The notes under the pieces are model-generated. The model did not search any database and had not been told where the DNA came from. It was given only the letters and a program-made list of their open reading frames with translations. 64,000 bases of DNA from Pseudomonas fluorescens (GTDB lineage: Bacteria; Pseudomonadota; Gammaproteobacteria; Pseudomonadales; Pseudomonadaceae). How positions within the stretch are numbered: position 1 is the first letter of the stretch; each line of letters begins with the position of its first letter. The position numbers and the translations under genes are program-made. Shown in pieces: positions 25,617 through 33,714 of the stretch. The stretch spans positions 45,955 through 109,954 of the forward strand of contig NZ_CABVHU010000022.1 of assembly GCF_902497855.1 (NCBI RefSeq), written 5' to 3'.

Positions 25617-26753
25617 TCACTGCCCCCTGTGCTGTTGCCCCGTCCTGGCCAACAGCAACGCCAACGCACCGCACAGCATCAAGGTTTCACCCAACGCCTG
25701 CCCCCAGGCCACAAGCAACAGCCCACCACCGATCAACAGGTAATAAAGCAAACCAAATAACGCGCCAGCCGTGCCCAACCGGTCGCCATAATTCACCAGG
25801 GCCGAACCCAGGATGTTCGGGATCGCCATGCCGAACGCCAGTACCACCGGCAACATTGCCAGTACCAACAGGACACTGTCCTGCATCAGCCAAACGCCCA
25901 TACCACCCAGCAGCGCCGACACCGCCGCAAGCCGAATCAGCCGAGGGCCACTGTGCCCTCGACCCAACAGCCGTTTGTTGAGCCAGGCACCGAGGCCGGA
26001 CCCCAAGGCCAGGACCACGCCGCTGTAACCGAACCATGACGCACTCAAGTCCAGGCGCTGAAACACAAAGGGGCCGAGGCTGTAGTAGCTGAACAGGGCA
26101 ATGTTGAACAGCGCCACCAACAGCGTCGAGCGCCAGATATCGAGGTCCTGGAGCATTCTCCACAGCGTCTCGAACAGCGCAGGCACGGTCACGGTCTGTG
26201 GCCGGGTTTCCGGCAAGGTGCGCAGACACCACAGCCATAACATCGCAGCCACCAGCAATAGACACCCCACCACACCGCGATAGCCAAAGGCCTGTACCAG
26301 GCTCGCCCCGGTGAACAGGCCAATCGCCGGGCTGGCCGCCAGCGCGATGCCCATCAACGAAAAAACCTGGGCCAGTTCCGCACCCTTGAAGCGGTCGCGC
26401 AGCAGGGTTTGCGTGACGACCGAACCCACCGCGGCACCGAAGGCCGCCAGTGCCTGGGCTGCCAACAAGGCAGTGAAGTGACTGACACTCAGCGCCAGTA
26501 CCGATGCACCGGTGTACAGCGCCAACCCGATAAGCATCGTCGGCCGGCGCCCGATCCGGTCGCACAAACGACCCCACACCACCACGCCAAAGGCGAAGGC
26601 CAGGAAAAACACCGACAGGGTTTGTGCCGCTCGCTGCGGCCCGACGGCAAAGGCCTGGCCGATGTCGGCCAGGGCCGGGCTATACAGGGTTTGTGCGATT
26701 TGCGGAAACATCAGTGATGCAATGGCCAATGCCAGCAGGTTTCTGGAATTCAT
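25617..26753 (-). CDS. MFS drug-efflux-type transporter
   Basis: A 378-residue inner-membrane permease with 12 hydrophobic segments. The cytoplasmic loop motif GRLCDRIGRRPTM is motif A of the major facilitator superfamily, and the N-terminal TLYSPALADIG recalls Bcr/CflA-type exporters. The frame opens at a TTG (26771), but ATG 26753 starts just before the first helix. It is divergent from an AraC regulator 99 bases away that probably controls it. Confidence 0.85.
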   Translation of the reverse strand: MNSRNLLALAIASLMFPQIAQTLYSPALADIGQAFAVGPQRAAQTLSVFFLAFAFGVVVWGRLCDRIGRRPTMLIGLALYTGASVLALSVSHFTALLAAQALAAFGAAVGSVVTQTLLRDRFKGAELAQVFSLMGIALAASPAIGLFTGASLVQAFGYRGVVGCLLLVAAMLWLWCLRTLPETRPQTVTVPALFETLWRMLQDLDIWRSTLLVALFNIALFSYYSLGPFVFQRLDLSASWFGYSGVVLALGSGLGAWLNKRLLGRGHSGPRLIRLAAVSALLGGMGVWLMQDSVLLVLAMLPVVLAFGMAIPNILGSALVNYGDRLGTAGALFGLLYYLLIGGGLLLVAWGQALGETLMLCGALALLLARTGQQHRGQ

Positions 26754-26852
26754 CAACACGTCGCTCTTCAAGACAATTGCCGAGCAGCATACGAATTCAC
26801 GTCTGGCGTATTATCCAGATCCTGACAATCTATCAATGAAATCGGACAAACC

Positions 26853-27617
26853 ATGGCATGGCTCGATGCCCGCGCTCGATTCAATCCCGACAGCTACCCG
26901 GCGCCTGTCATCGGCATCGCTGCAATCCTTGGCGATCACGATTCAGGCGTGCATCAACACCAACGGGGGCAGCTGCTGTTCACCCGCCAGGGCTGCACGC
27001 GCATCACCCTGGCGCAACAGTTGTGCCTGTTGCCGCCCTCCCGCGCCGCCTGGATTCCGCCCGGGGTGACCCACCGCGCAGTGATGCAGCAGAGCGTCGA
27101 CTACCGCTCCATCTACCTGATTCCCACGTTGTGCGCCGAGCTGCCGCAAACGACCTGCGTGATTGAAGTCAGCCCATTGCTGCGAGCCGTACTGGAGCCG
27201 ATGGCCGACGCCCACTTCGACAGCGATTGGCAACAGGGCAAGTTCATGCATTTGCTGGGGCTGTGCCTGAGCGAAATCCGCGACGCCGCGCACCAACCGA
27301 TGCTCTTGCCATTGCCCTGGGACAAACGCCTGTCACCGCTACTGGCAACGCTCGAACAGCTGCCACCGGAACTTCAAGTCCTGGAACGACAGATCGGCGC
27401 CAGCAGCCGAACCATCGGGCGAATCTTCCAGCGGGAAACCGGGATGGGTTATCAGCAGTGGCGCCAGCAATGGCGGCTGATGCGCGCCATCGAACTGCTG
27501 GCGACCGGGCGCAACATCAGTTGCAGCGCTTTCGAACTGGGGTTTGCCAGTGACAGCGCATTTATTGCTTTCTTCAAGGACATGACCGGCATTACGCCTG
27601 GTGCCTGGCTGAAATGA
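26853..27617 (+). CDS. AraC-family transcriptional regulator
   Basis: A 254-residue cytosolic regulator. The N-terminal half is a small cupin-like sensor (HQHQRGQLLFTRQG, WIPPGVTHRA). The C-terminal 100 residues hold two helix-turn-helix motifs (LERQIGASSRTIGRIFQRETGM and ISCSAFELGFASDSAFIAFFKDMTGITP). This architecture resembles NimR-type regulators that act on a divergent MFS exporter, which is the arrangement here. ATG 26853 was chosen because the protein begins at normal length. Confidence 0.87.
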   Translation: MAWLDARARFNPDSYPAPVIGIAAILGDHDSGVHQHQRGQLLFTRQGCTRITLAQQLCLLPPSRAAWIPPGVTHRAVMQQSVDYRSIYLIPTLCAELPQTTCVIEVSPLLRAVLEPMADAHFDSDWQQGKFMHLLGLCLSEIRDAAHQPMLLPLPWDKRLSPLLATLEQLPPELQVLERQIGASSRTIGRIFQRETGMGYQQWRQQWRLMRAIELLATGRNISCSAFELGFASDSAFIAFFKDMTGITPGAWLK

Positions 27618-27655
27618 ACACCTGACGACCGGCCGCAAAAACCAATTGCGACAAA

Positions 27656-27687
27656 ATATTACATACGTCATATTATATATGTAATAT
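27656..27687. promoter_or_regulatory. Palindromic operator candidate before emrA-emrB
   Basis: Perfect 10-base arms ATATTACATA (27656-27665) and TATGTAATAT (27678-27687) enclose 12 AT-rich bases. It is a strong AT island in GC-rich DNA 26 bases before the emrA start, where a TetR- or MarR-type repressor could bind. No regulator gene of that kind is adjacent. Confidence 0.55.
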
Positions 27688-27713
27688 AGGCCCGTTCCCC
27701 ACAGGTAATCACC

Positions 27714-28835
27714 ATGACCAGCATGCCCACTCTTGAACCCGACCTTGCTGTCTCGGTGACTACCGCCAAGCCTCGCCTGCTCAAGCGCCTGCTCCTGCTG
27801 ACGGCCGCCGTAGCCGCTGTGGTCTGCGCCGGTCTGTACGCGAGTCACTGGTGGACCGCCGGCCGTTTCATAGAAGAAACCGACGATGCCTACATTGGCG
27901 GCGACGTGACGGTGATCGGGCCCAAGGTCGCGGGTTATATCGAAGAAGTGCTGGTCACCGACAACCAGCAGGTCAAGGCCGGCGACGTATTGATTCGGCT
28001 CGATTCCCGTGACTACCGCGCCCACCTGGCCAAGGCCGAAGGTGCGGTGGCTGCCGAGCAAGCATTGCTCGCCAATCTCGACGCCACCGAACAATTGCAA
28101 CACGCGGTGATCGGCCAGGCTCGTGCCGGGATCGATGCCGCTGGCGCCGAGACGGCTCGGTCACGGGATGACAACGCACGCTACAAACGCCTGGTCGGCA
28201 GCAATGCCGTCTCGGTCGAAAGTGCCCAGCGCGCCGACGCCACCTTCAAGACGGCCCAGGCATTGAGTGCAAGGGCCCAGGCCGAACTGCTGGCCGCACA
28301 ACGCCAGCTGGCCGTGATCGAAACCCAAAAACAACAAGCCCGCGCCGCGTTGATCCAGGCCCGGGCCGAGCGTGACCTGGCGCAGTTGAATGTCGGCTAC
28401 ACCGAACTGCGGGCCCCCATCGATGGCGTGATCGGCAATCGTCGGGCGCGGGTCGGCGCTTATGCCCAGGCCGGTTCACAACAGCTGTCGGTCGTGCCGG
28501 CCCGCGGGCTGTGGGTTGACGCCAACTTCAAGGAAGATCAACTGGCGCGCATGACGCCCGGCCAGCGGGTAATCATTCATGCCGATGTTCTCTCGGGACA
28601 GGAATTCCACGGCCACCTGGACAGTCTCGCCCCGGCCAGCGGCTCGCAATTCAGCGTGCTGCCGCCGGAAAACGCCACGGGTAACTTCACCAAGATCGTA
28701 CAGCGGGTGCCGGTGCGGATCCTGCTTGACCCGGCCGACGGCGTGCTCGGCCATCTTCGTCCGGGCCTGTCGGTGACCGCTGAAGTGGACACCCGCCAAG
28801 GGCCTGAAACCCCAGCCGTGGCCAGCGCACCATGA
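27714..28835 (+). CDS. HlyD-family membrane fusion protein (EmrA-like)
   Basis: A 373-residue periplasmic adaptor with one N-terminal TM segment (about 28-46), a biotinyl-lipoyl-like strand pair (DDAYIGGDVTVIGPKVAGYI; VKAGDVLIRLD), a long coiled-coil hairpin (about 100-225) and a beta-barrel part (LRAPIDGVIGNR). It should link the EmrB-like pump to an outer-membrane channel. AGGTAA precedes ATG 27714. The stop overlaps the next start (ATGA), so emrA and emrB are coupled. Confidence 0.9.
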   Translation: MTSMPTLEPDLAVSVTTAKPRLLKRLLLLTAAVAAVVCAGLYASHWWTAGRFIEETDDAYIGGDVTVIGPKVAGYIEEVLVTDNQQVKAGDVLIRLDSRDYRAHLAKAEGAVAAEQALLANLDATEQLQHAVIGQARAGIDAAGAETARSRDDNARYKRLVGSNAVSVESAQRADATFKTAQALSARAQAELLAAQRQLAVIETQKQQARAALIQARAERDLAQLNVGYTELRAPIDGVIGNRRARVGAYAQAGSQQLSVVPARGLWVDANFKEDQLARMTPGQRVIIHADVLSGQEFHGHLDSLAPASGSQFSVLPPENATGNFTKIVQRVPVRILLDPADGVLGHLRPGLSVTAEVDTRQGPETPAVASAP

Positions 28836-30424
28836 GCCGCGCCCTCGCCGCTCCCGCGCCACCATTCGATGCCGCGAGCATGGCGACAGCGACCAAGGTC
28901 TTCGCCTTCGCCAGCATGTGCATCGGCATGTTCATCGCCCTGCTGGATATCCAGATCGTCTCCGCCTCGTTGCGCGACATCGGCGGCGGACTTTCGGCGG
29001 GCACCGACGAAACCGCGTGGGTACAGACCAGTTATCTGATCGCTGAAATCATTGTGATTCCGCTGTCCGGGTGGCTGTCCAGGGTGTTCTCCACCCGCTG
29101 GTTGTTCTGCGCCTCGGCGGTGGGTTTTACCTTGGCCAGCCTGCTGTGCGGCGCGGCCTGGAACATCCAGAGCATGATCGCCTTCCGCGCCCTGCAGGGG
29201 TTTCTCGGCGGTTCGATGATCCCGTTGGTGTTTACCACCGCGTTTATTTTCTTCAGCGGCAAACAACGGGTGATCGCTGCTGCAACCATCGGCGCGGTGG
29301 CCTCACTGGCACCGACCCTGGGGCCAGTGATCGGTGGCTGGATCACCGACATTTCGTCCTGGCACTGGTTGTTCTACATCAATCTGGTGCCGGGGATTTT
29401 CGTCGCGGTGGCGGTGCCGATGCTGGTGAAGATCGACCAGCCGGAACTGTCGCTGCTCAAAGGCGCCGACTACCTGAGCATGCTGTTCCTGGCGCTATTC
29501 CTCGGCTGCCTGGAATACACCCTCGAAGAAGGCCCGCGCTGGAACTGGTTCAGCGACAGCACCATCCTGACCACCGCCTGGATCAGCGGACTGGCCGGTC
29601 TCGCCTTCATCGGCCGCACCCTGCACGTGGCCAACCCGATCGTCGACCTGCGTGCCCTGAAAGACCGCAACTTCGCCCTCGGCTGCTTCTTTTCATTCGT
29701 CACCGGGATCGGCCTGTTCGCCACTATTTACCTGACCCCGCTGTTTCTCGGCCGGGTGCGTGGTTATGGCGCGCTGGACATTGGCCTGGCGGTGTTCTCC
29801 ACCGGCGTATTCCAGATCATGGCGATTCCGCTGTATGCCTTCCTGGCCAACCGCATCGACCTGCGCTGGATCATGATGACGGGCCTCGGGCTGTTCGCTT
29901 TGTCGATGTGGGATTTCAGCCCGATCACCCACGACTGGGGGGCCAGGGAATTGATGCTGCCCCAAGCCTTGCGCGGGATTGCCCAGCAACTGGCGGTGCC
30001 GCCTGCGGTCACCCTGACCCTCGGCGGCCTGGCACCGTCGCGGCTCAAGCATGCCTCGGGATTGTTCAATCTGATGCGAAACCTGGGGGGTGCCATCGGC
30101 ATCGCTGCGTGCGCGACCATCCTCAATGACCGCACCAACCTGCATTTCACCCGGCTGGCCGAAAACCTCAACAGCAGCAACGAAGCCCTGAACCAGTGGC
30201 TGGCCCAGGTCGGCAACAACTTCGCCGCCCTGGGCCAGAGCGGCGACGTCGGCGTCACCGCCAGCCTGCGTCAACTCTGGTTGCTGACCTACCGCGAAGC
30301 CCAGACGCAAACCTACGGCGACGCGTTCCTGATGATCATGGTCGGCTTCATTATTGCCACAGCGATGGTTCCTTTGATGCGCAAGGTGCAACCACCGGCC
30401 GCGCCGAGTGCGGACGGGCATTGA
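28832..30424 (+). CDS. DHA2-family MFS efflux pump (EmrB-like)
   Basis: A 530-residue inner-membrane proton-driven exporter with 14 predicted helices. The motif LDIQIVSASLRDIGG in helix 1 and GPVIGGWITD (motif C) mark the DHA2/EmrB group. It works with the overlapping EmrA-like adaptor; no outer-membrane channel gene is adjacent. The last ~31 codons (30331-30424) recur at about 85% identity at 32541-32634, on the far side of the DUF3857 gene, which marks a recombination junction. Confidence 0.9.
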   Translation: MSRALAAPAPPFDAASMATATKVFAFASMCIGMFIALLDIQIVSASLRDIGGGLSAGTDETAWVQTSYLIAEIIVIPLSGWLSRVFSTRWLFCASAVGFTLASLLCGAAWNIQSMIAFRALQGFLGGSMIPLVFTTAFIFFSGKQRVIAAATIGAVASLAPTLGPVIGGWITDISSWHWLFYINLVPGIFVAVAVPMLVKIDQPELSLLKGADYLSMLFLALFLGCLEYTLEEGPRWNWFSDSTILTTAWISGLAGLAFIGRTLHVANPIVDLRALKDRNFALGCFFSFVTGIGLFATIYLTPLFLGRVRGYGALDIGLAVFSTGVFQIMAIPLYAFLANRIDLRWIMMTGLGLFALSMWDFSPITHDWGARELMLPQALRGIAQQLAVPPAVTLTLGGLAPSRLKHASGLFNLMRNLGGAIGIAACATILNDRTNLHFTRLAENLNSSNEALNQWLAQVGNNFAALGQSGDVGVTASLRQLWLLTYREAQTQTYGDAFLMIMVGFIIATAMVPLMRKVQPPAAPSADGH

Positions 30425-30548
30425 GAACGCTCGTGGGTCTATACGTTAGATCAATATCACTGAAGGTTGTGCGGTCGCCAATCAGGCGGTCAACATCTAC
30501 GCACCCTCTTGATACCGGCTCTTTCGCGACACCATGAACTCACCAACC

Positions 30549-32411
30549 CTATTGAACCTGAACCACAATCTGTGATTTCAAATCGCTAATCATGGAGCCA
30601 ATCACTGAACTCATGCCTTTGAAATCTTCAGGACTGCATAACGCACTGGGGTTGTGAAACTTCAGATATCGACGAACGACCACTGCGCCAGGCTCTTTTG
30701 AGTAGTTGGAAATGTACTCAAACTTTTCATGGCGCAAGGTAATCGACTTAGGCACCGCGACAATACTGACCTCTTTTGTAAACTCAAAACGCGCCTGCTC
30801 TTCAGTCTCTACCGAGATGCAGGTAAAGGCCTGAACACGATTGCTCTCCGCTGCGAAAATAAAAACGTTCTGCGCAATACCTCCCACGAAGCTGCTCATA
30901 GTGGAAAGACCCGTAGGCCCTGGAAAGGCAACCAGATTCTCTGACAGACCGACCATTTTTATTGAAAGTTCGTTATTGCCAGCCTCAAGTTTGGCAGCGC
31001 TGAACTCTCCTCTACCCGTCTGTCCATAGCTCGCCAAGACTTTTTGCACCAACTGGTTCCTATCAACGGCGCTCATGGAGTTAACAGCGTAACGGTTGGC
31101 TTCTGCTGCCCAACCTGTGATTCGGGATGAGTGAGTAAACTCAGCTTCACCATTTGCGCGAACCTTGAACACCGTATTACTCTCAACCTTTCCGTCCTGG
31201 ATGGAAGGAGTACGTCCCAGCGTTCCTGACTTGCTGAAAACGACAGGTTTATCCAGATTGAAAATGGGCAGATAACCGCCAGCAACCCCTTCTGCGGTGG
31301 AGTCCAGATAAAGATCGAGAGTCGGAATATAGGTAATAGCATGATTGATCACGCCCAGAGTTGGAACCTTGGGCAAGGTATACGCATTCTCGGCGTTAAG
31401 AAGCGCAGGTGTACTCTCTATCCCCACCGCCGAGAGCAATGACTCCAACAACGCCACGTGATCTTTGCAGTCTCCATAGCGATTCGCCAGAATCGTTTCG
31501 ACCGGATTAGGAACGACGCTCCCCGCCCCCACATAGACGGCGACGTAGCGGATATTTTTTCGTACCCAATCATTCAGGGCAATTGCTTTGTCCCGAGGGT
31601 CAACCAGATGGGCGGTTATCGTCTGCGCCAACTGACTGATGTCTGCTGTTACACGACTCTTGGCCCGGGCATCGTAAGCCTGGGCAAAGGCCTTGAAGTC
31701 AGGAAAGGTAGAAACTGCCAGATACTGGCCGTAATCCTGATAGGCGACAGAGCCATTTTCGATACGCGCTTTTTTATCAGGGATATTGTCCCAGCGGTAA
31801 ATGGTTCGCCCCGCCACAGTGACAGGATAGACAGCCTTGAAACCCCGAGCATCGGCGTACAATGGCATGCTCTGCGGCAAGTCATAAACAAGCGTGTACT
31901 GCTTGGTAGGGTGAAACGTGGGATTGGATAACGACTCGAAGTGCTGCGCAAACAATGCAGTGTGGCGATGTGTCCTGGATCGAATAATAAGGCGGTCACC
32001 CACAGCGACGTCGGGAAAGATGACCACCTTGACCAAGGTATCCTGGAACATTGGCGCGTCTGCTGATCCTCGCTCCTGTTGCTCTTTGATCTGGTCAGGC
32101 TGGACCGCAAATTTTCGACCATCCGGCTTTTGCGTGAATGCCTCGACAACCTCAAGATTTTCAAGGCTTCGGTTGTAGTTCAAATAATATTGTGCATAAA
32201 CCTTAACGGCCCGTTCTTCATTGATCAAGACCACTACGTCATTGGTGGCTATAAAGCTGCCGTCTGCGTTAATGACATACTTGCGAATATCTTTTTCGAT
32301 TGTGACCGAGGTGTCTGCGCCATCGTTGTTTGCCAACGCTGAGGTTACTGCCATAAGACAGCAGGCGATGAAACCAAGCAATCGCAAACACTGAAAGATA
32401 TAAAGTCGCAT
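30549..32411 (-). CDS. DUF3857 / transglutaminase-like exported protein
   Basis: A 620-residue protein with signal peptide (MRLYIFQCLRLLGFIACCLMAVTSALA), an N-terminal DUF3857 beta domain, a transglutaminase-like core and a C-terminal DUF2569-like beta region. The catalytic triad is visible: Cys in ANRYGDCKDH, His in GVINHAITYIP and Asp in LYLDSTAEG. It may act as a periplasmic protease or crosslinker; the role is unknown. The frame opens at a TTG (32447), but ATG 32411 begins a clean signal peptide. Base composition is clearly lower in GC than its neighbours, and it lies between two copies of the emrB 3' end, so it is probably acquired. Confidence 0.85.
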   Translation of the reverse strand: MRLYIFQCLRLLGFIACCLMAVTSALANNDGADTSVTIEKDIRKYVINADGSFIATNDVVVLINEERAVKVYAQYYLNYNRSLENLEVVEAFTQKPDGRKFAVQPDQIKEQQERGSADAPMFQDTLVKVVIFPDVAVGDRLIIRSRTHRHTALFAQHFESLSNPTFHPTKQYTLVYDLPQSMPLYADARGFKAVYPVTVAGRTIYRWDNIPDKKARIENGSVAYQDYGQYLAVSTFPDFKAFAQAYDARAKSRVTADISQLAQTITAHLVDPRDKAIALNDWVRKNIRYVAVYVGAGSVVPNPVETILANRYGDCKDHVALLESLLSAVGIESTPALLNAENAYTLPKVPTLGVINHAITYIPTLDLYLDSTAEGVAGGYLPIFNLDKPVVFSKSGTLGRTPSIQDGKVESNTVFKVRANGEAEFTHSSRITGWAAEANRYAVNSMSAVDRNQLVQKVLASYGQTGRGEFSAAKLEAGNNELSIKMVGLSENLVAFPGPTGLSTMSSFVGGIAQNVFIFAAESNRVQAFTCISVETEEQARFEFTKEVSIVAVPKSITLRHEKFEYISNYSKEPGAVVVRRYLKFHNPSALCSPEDFKGMSSVIGSMISDLKSQIVVQVQ

Positions 32412-32540
32412 ATATGAACACACTTGATAAATAAGATGTGTTCGCAATATACCGCAGCATTACAACAAAAATTCGTTTCCCTCGACGCCGAAAGTAGAAT
32501 CAGAACACTCCTACATAAGTCCTACAGAAACGTCCTTCAG

Positions 32541-32634
32541 ACGACCATAGTCCGTTTCATCCTCGCCACGGCGATGGTGCCCTTGATGCGCAAGGTGCAA
32601 CCACCGGCCGCGCCGAGTGCGGATGGTCATTAAG
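32541..32634 (+). pseudogene. Orphan duplicate of the emrB 3' end
   Basis: These 94 bases align without gaps to 30331-30424, the end of the EmrB-like gene, with about 14 mismatches, many at third codon positions. The encoded tail FILATAMVPLMRKVQPPAAPSADGH (quoted in parts FILATAMVPL and RKVQPPAAPSADGH) matches the pump's C-terminus except for one or two residues, and both end in a stop codon. No start or body is attached. It is the remnant left when the 2.1-kb DUF3857 segment entered. Confidence 0.8.
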
Positions 32635-32641
32635 CGGAGTG

Positions 32642-33082
32642 TTACTCCTGCGGCATCTTGCGAAAACCCACCGCCAACCGGTTCCAGCTATTGATTGTGC
32701 AAATCGCCACAGTCAGGTCAACCAGTTCCTTAGGGGCGAACTGAGCAGCTGCCAGTTCGTAGTCTTCGTCTGGCGCGTGGGTCTGGCTCAGCTGCGTCAG
32801 GGATTCGGTCCAGGCCAGTGCCGCGCGTTCGCGGGGGGTGAAGAACGGTGTTTCGCGCCAGACCGACACCGCGTACAGCCGGCGTTCGGTTTCGCCGGCC
32901 TTGCGGGCATCGGCGGTGTGCATGTCGATGCAGAAGGCGCAGCCGTTGATCTGCGAAGCGCGCAGCTTGACCAGTTCGATCAGCGGTTTTTCCAGCGGCA
33001 GCTTCGACACGGCGGTGTCCAGCGCGATCATGGCTTTGAGGGCGTCGGGGGAAGCGGTGTAGAAATCGATACGAGGTTGCAT
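32642..33082 (-). CDS. Carboxymuconolactone decarboxylase / AhpD-like protein
   Basis: A 146-residue all-helical protein with the redox motif NGCAFCIDMHTADARKAG, the CxxC-xxxH signature of AhpD-type peroxidase-linked proteins. It may reduce hydroperoxides through an unknown partner. ATG 33082 with GGAG was chosen over an upstream in-frame start at 33100. Its stop is 8 bases from the emrB 3' remnant. It is divergent from the sigma/FecR remnant ORF. Confidence 0.87.
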   Translation of the reverse strand: MQPRIDFYTASPDALKAMIALDTAVSKLPLEKPLIELVKLRASQINGCAFCIDMHTADARKAGETERRLYAVSVWRETPFFTPRERAALAWTESLTQLSQTHAPDEDYELAAAQFAPKELVDLTVAICTINSWNRLAVGFRKMPQE

Positions 33083-33230
33083 GGTGGGCTCCAGTAACAA
33101 AAGGTGTGGAGCTACGTTAATCCCGCACCGACAACCAGCAAATAGCCAATTATTGGGAAGTCGAGTATGCCAATGGACGGGTTCGAAAATAATTCATATG
33201 GGTAATTGCCATCACCGCACCGACATCATT

Positions 33231-33247
33231 AGAATGCGACTCATTCT
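33231..33247 (+). promoter_or_regulatory. Fur-box-like inverted repeat
   Basis: AGAATG (33231-33236) and CATTCT (33242-33247) form an inverted repeat with a 5-base centre, followed by TGATAAC. Overall this resembles a Fur site. It lies 41 bases before the remnant sigma/FecR ORF, where an iron-starvation sigma gene would have one. Confidence 0.45.
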
Positions 33248-33288
33248 TGATAACTCGGCCAGGATGCCGGACACGAGTATCCTCGTCC

Positions 33289-33714
33289 ATGTCGCCCTCA
33301 CCCGAAACGCGTTTGCCAGCTGCCGCTTCGCCGAATGCCGAATCCCGTTGGCACCTGGAGTCTTTGTTGTGGGAAATGCCGGAACAGGCGCGTGAAGCCT
33401 TCCTGCTCTCGCAGATCCATGGGCATGGCCGCGCCCGGATCACGTCGCAGCAATCGGCGCACAGAAAACCGCCGACGCGTCGACAGACCTTGGCTTATCT
33501 GGGATTGATACTGATAGCCGGCCCCGTTGGCATGGTATGGCAACATGCGCCGTTCGAGGACTGGAACAGCGATGACCGCACCCTGATCGGTGAACCGCTG
33601 GTTCGTCAGGCGCCGACTGACGGCCCACTCGATTGCAGCCGCCCCCGTGACTTGCAAACTCCTACGTTCGATTGCGCAACCACTGCAAAAACCCCTTCTT
33701 CGCCACAACCTTAG
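33289..33714 (+). pseudogene. Remnant ORF joining an ECF sigma C-terminus to a FecR N-terminal part
   Basis: A 141-residue frame. Residues about 20-45 (HLESLLWEMPEQAREAFLLS) look like the start of region 4 of an ECF sigma factor. They are followed by FecR-like sequence: PTRRQTLAYLGLILIAGPVG (a TM segment) and FEDWNSDDRTLIGE, which corresponds to the ADYRTxxGE stretch of FecR. The sigma helix-turn-helix and the FecR body are missing. The tail after residue ~100 is unlike either family and overlaps the MscS gene on the other strand by 53 bases. I read it as a deletion fusion of a fecI-fecR pair; a functional small protein cannot be excluded. Confidence 0.6.

Noticed and set aside
32424..32633. 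69-residue frame considered as a real small gene
   Set aside because: Only the last ~30 residues make sense, as a copy of the EmrB C-terminus; the first part is the promoter region of the DUF3857 gene.
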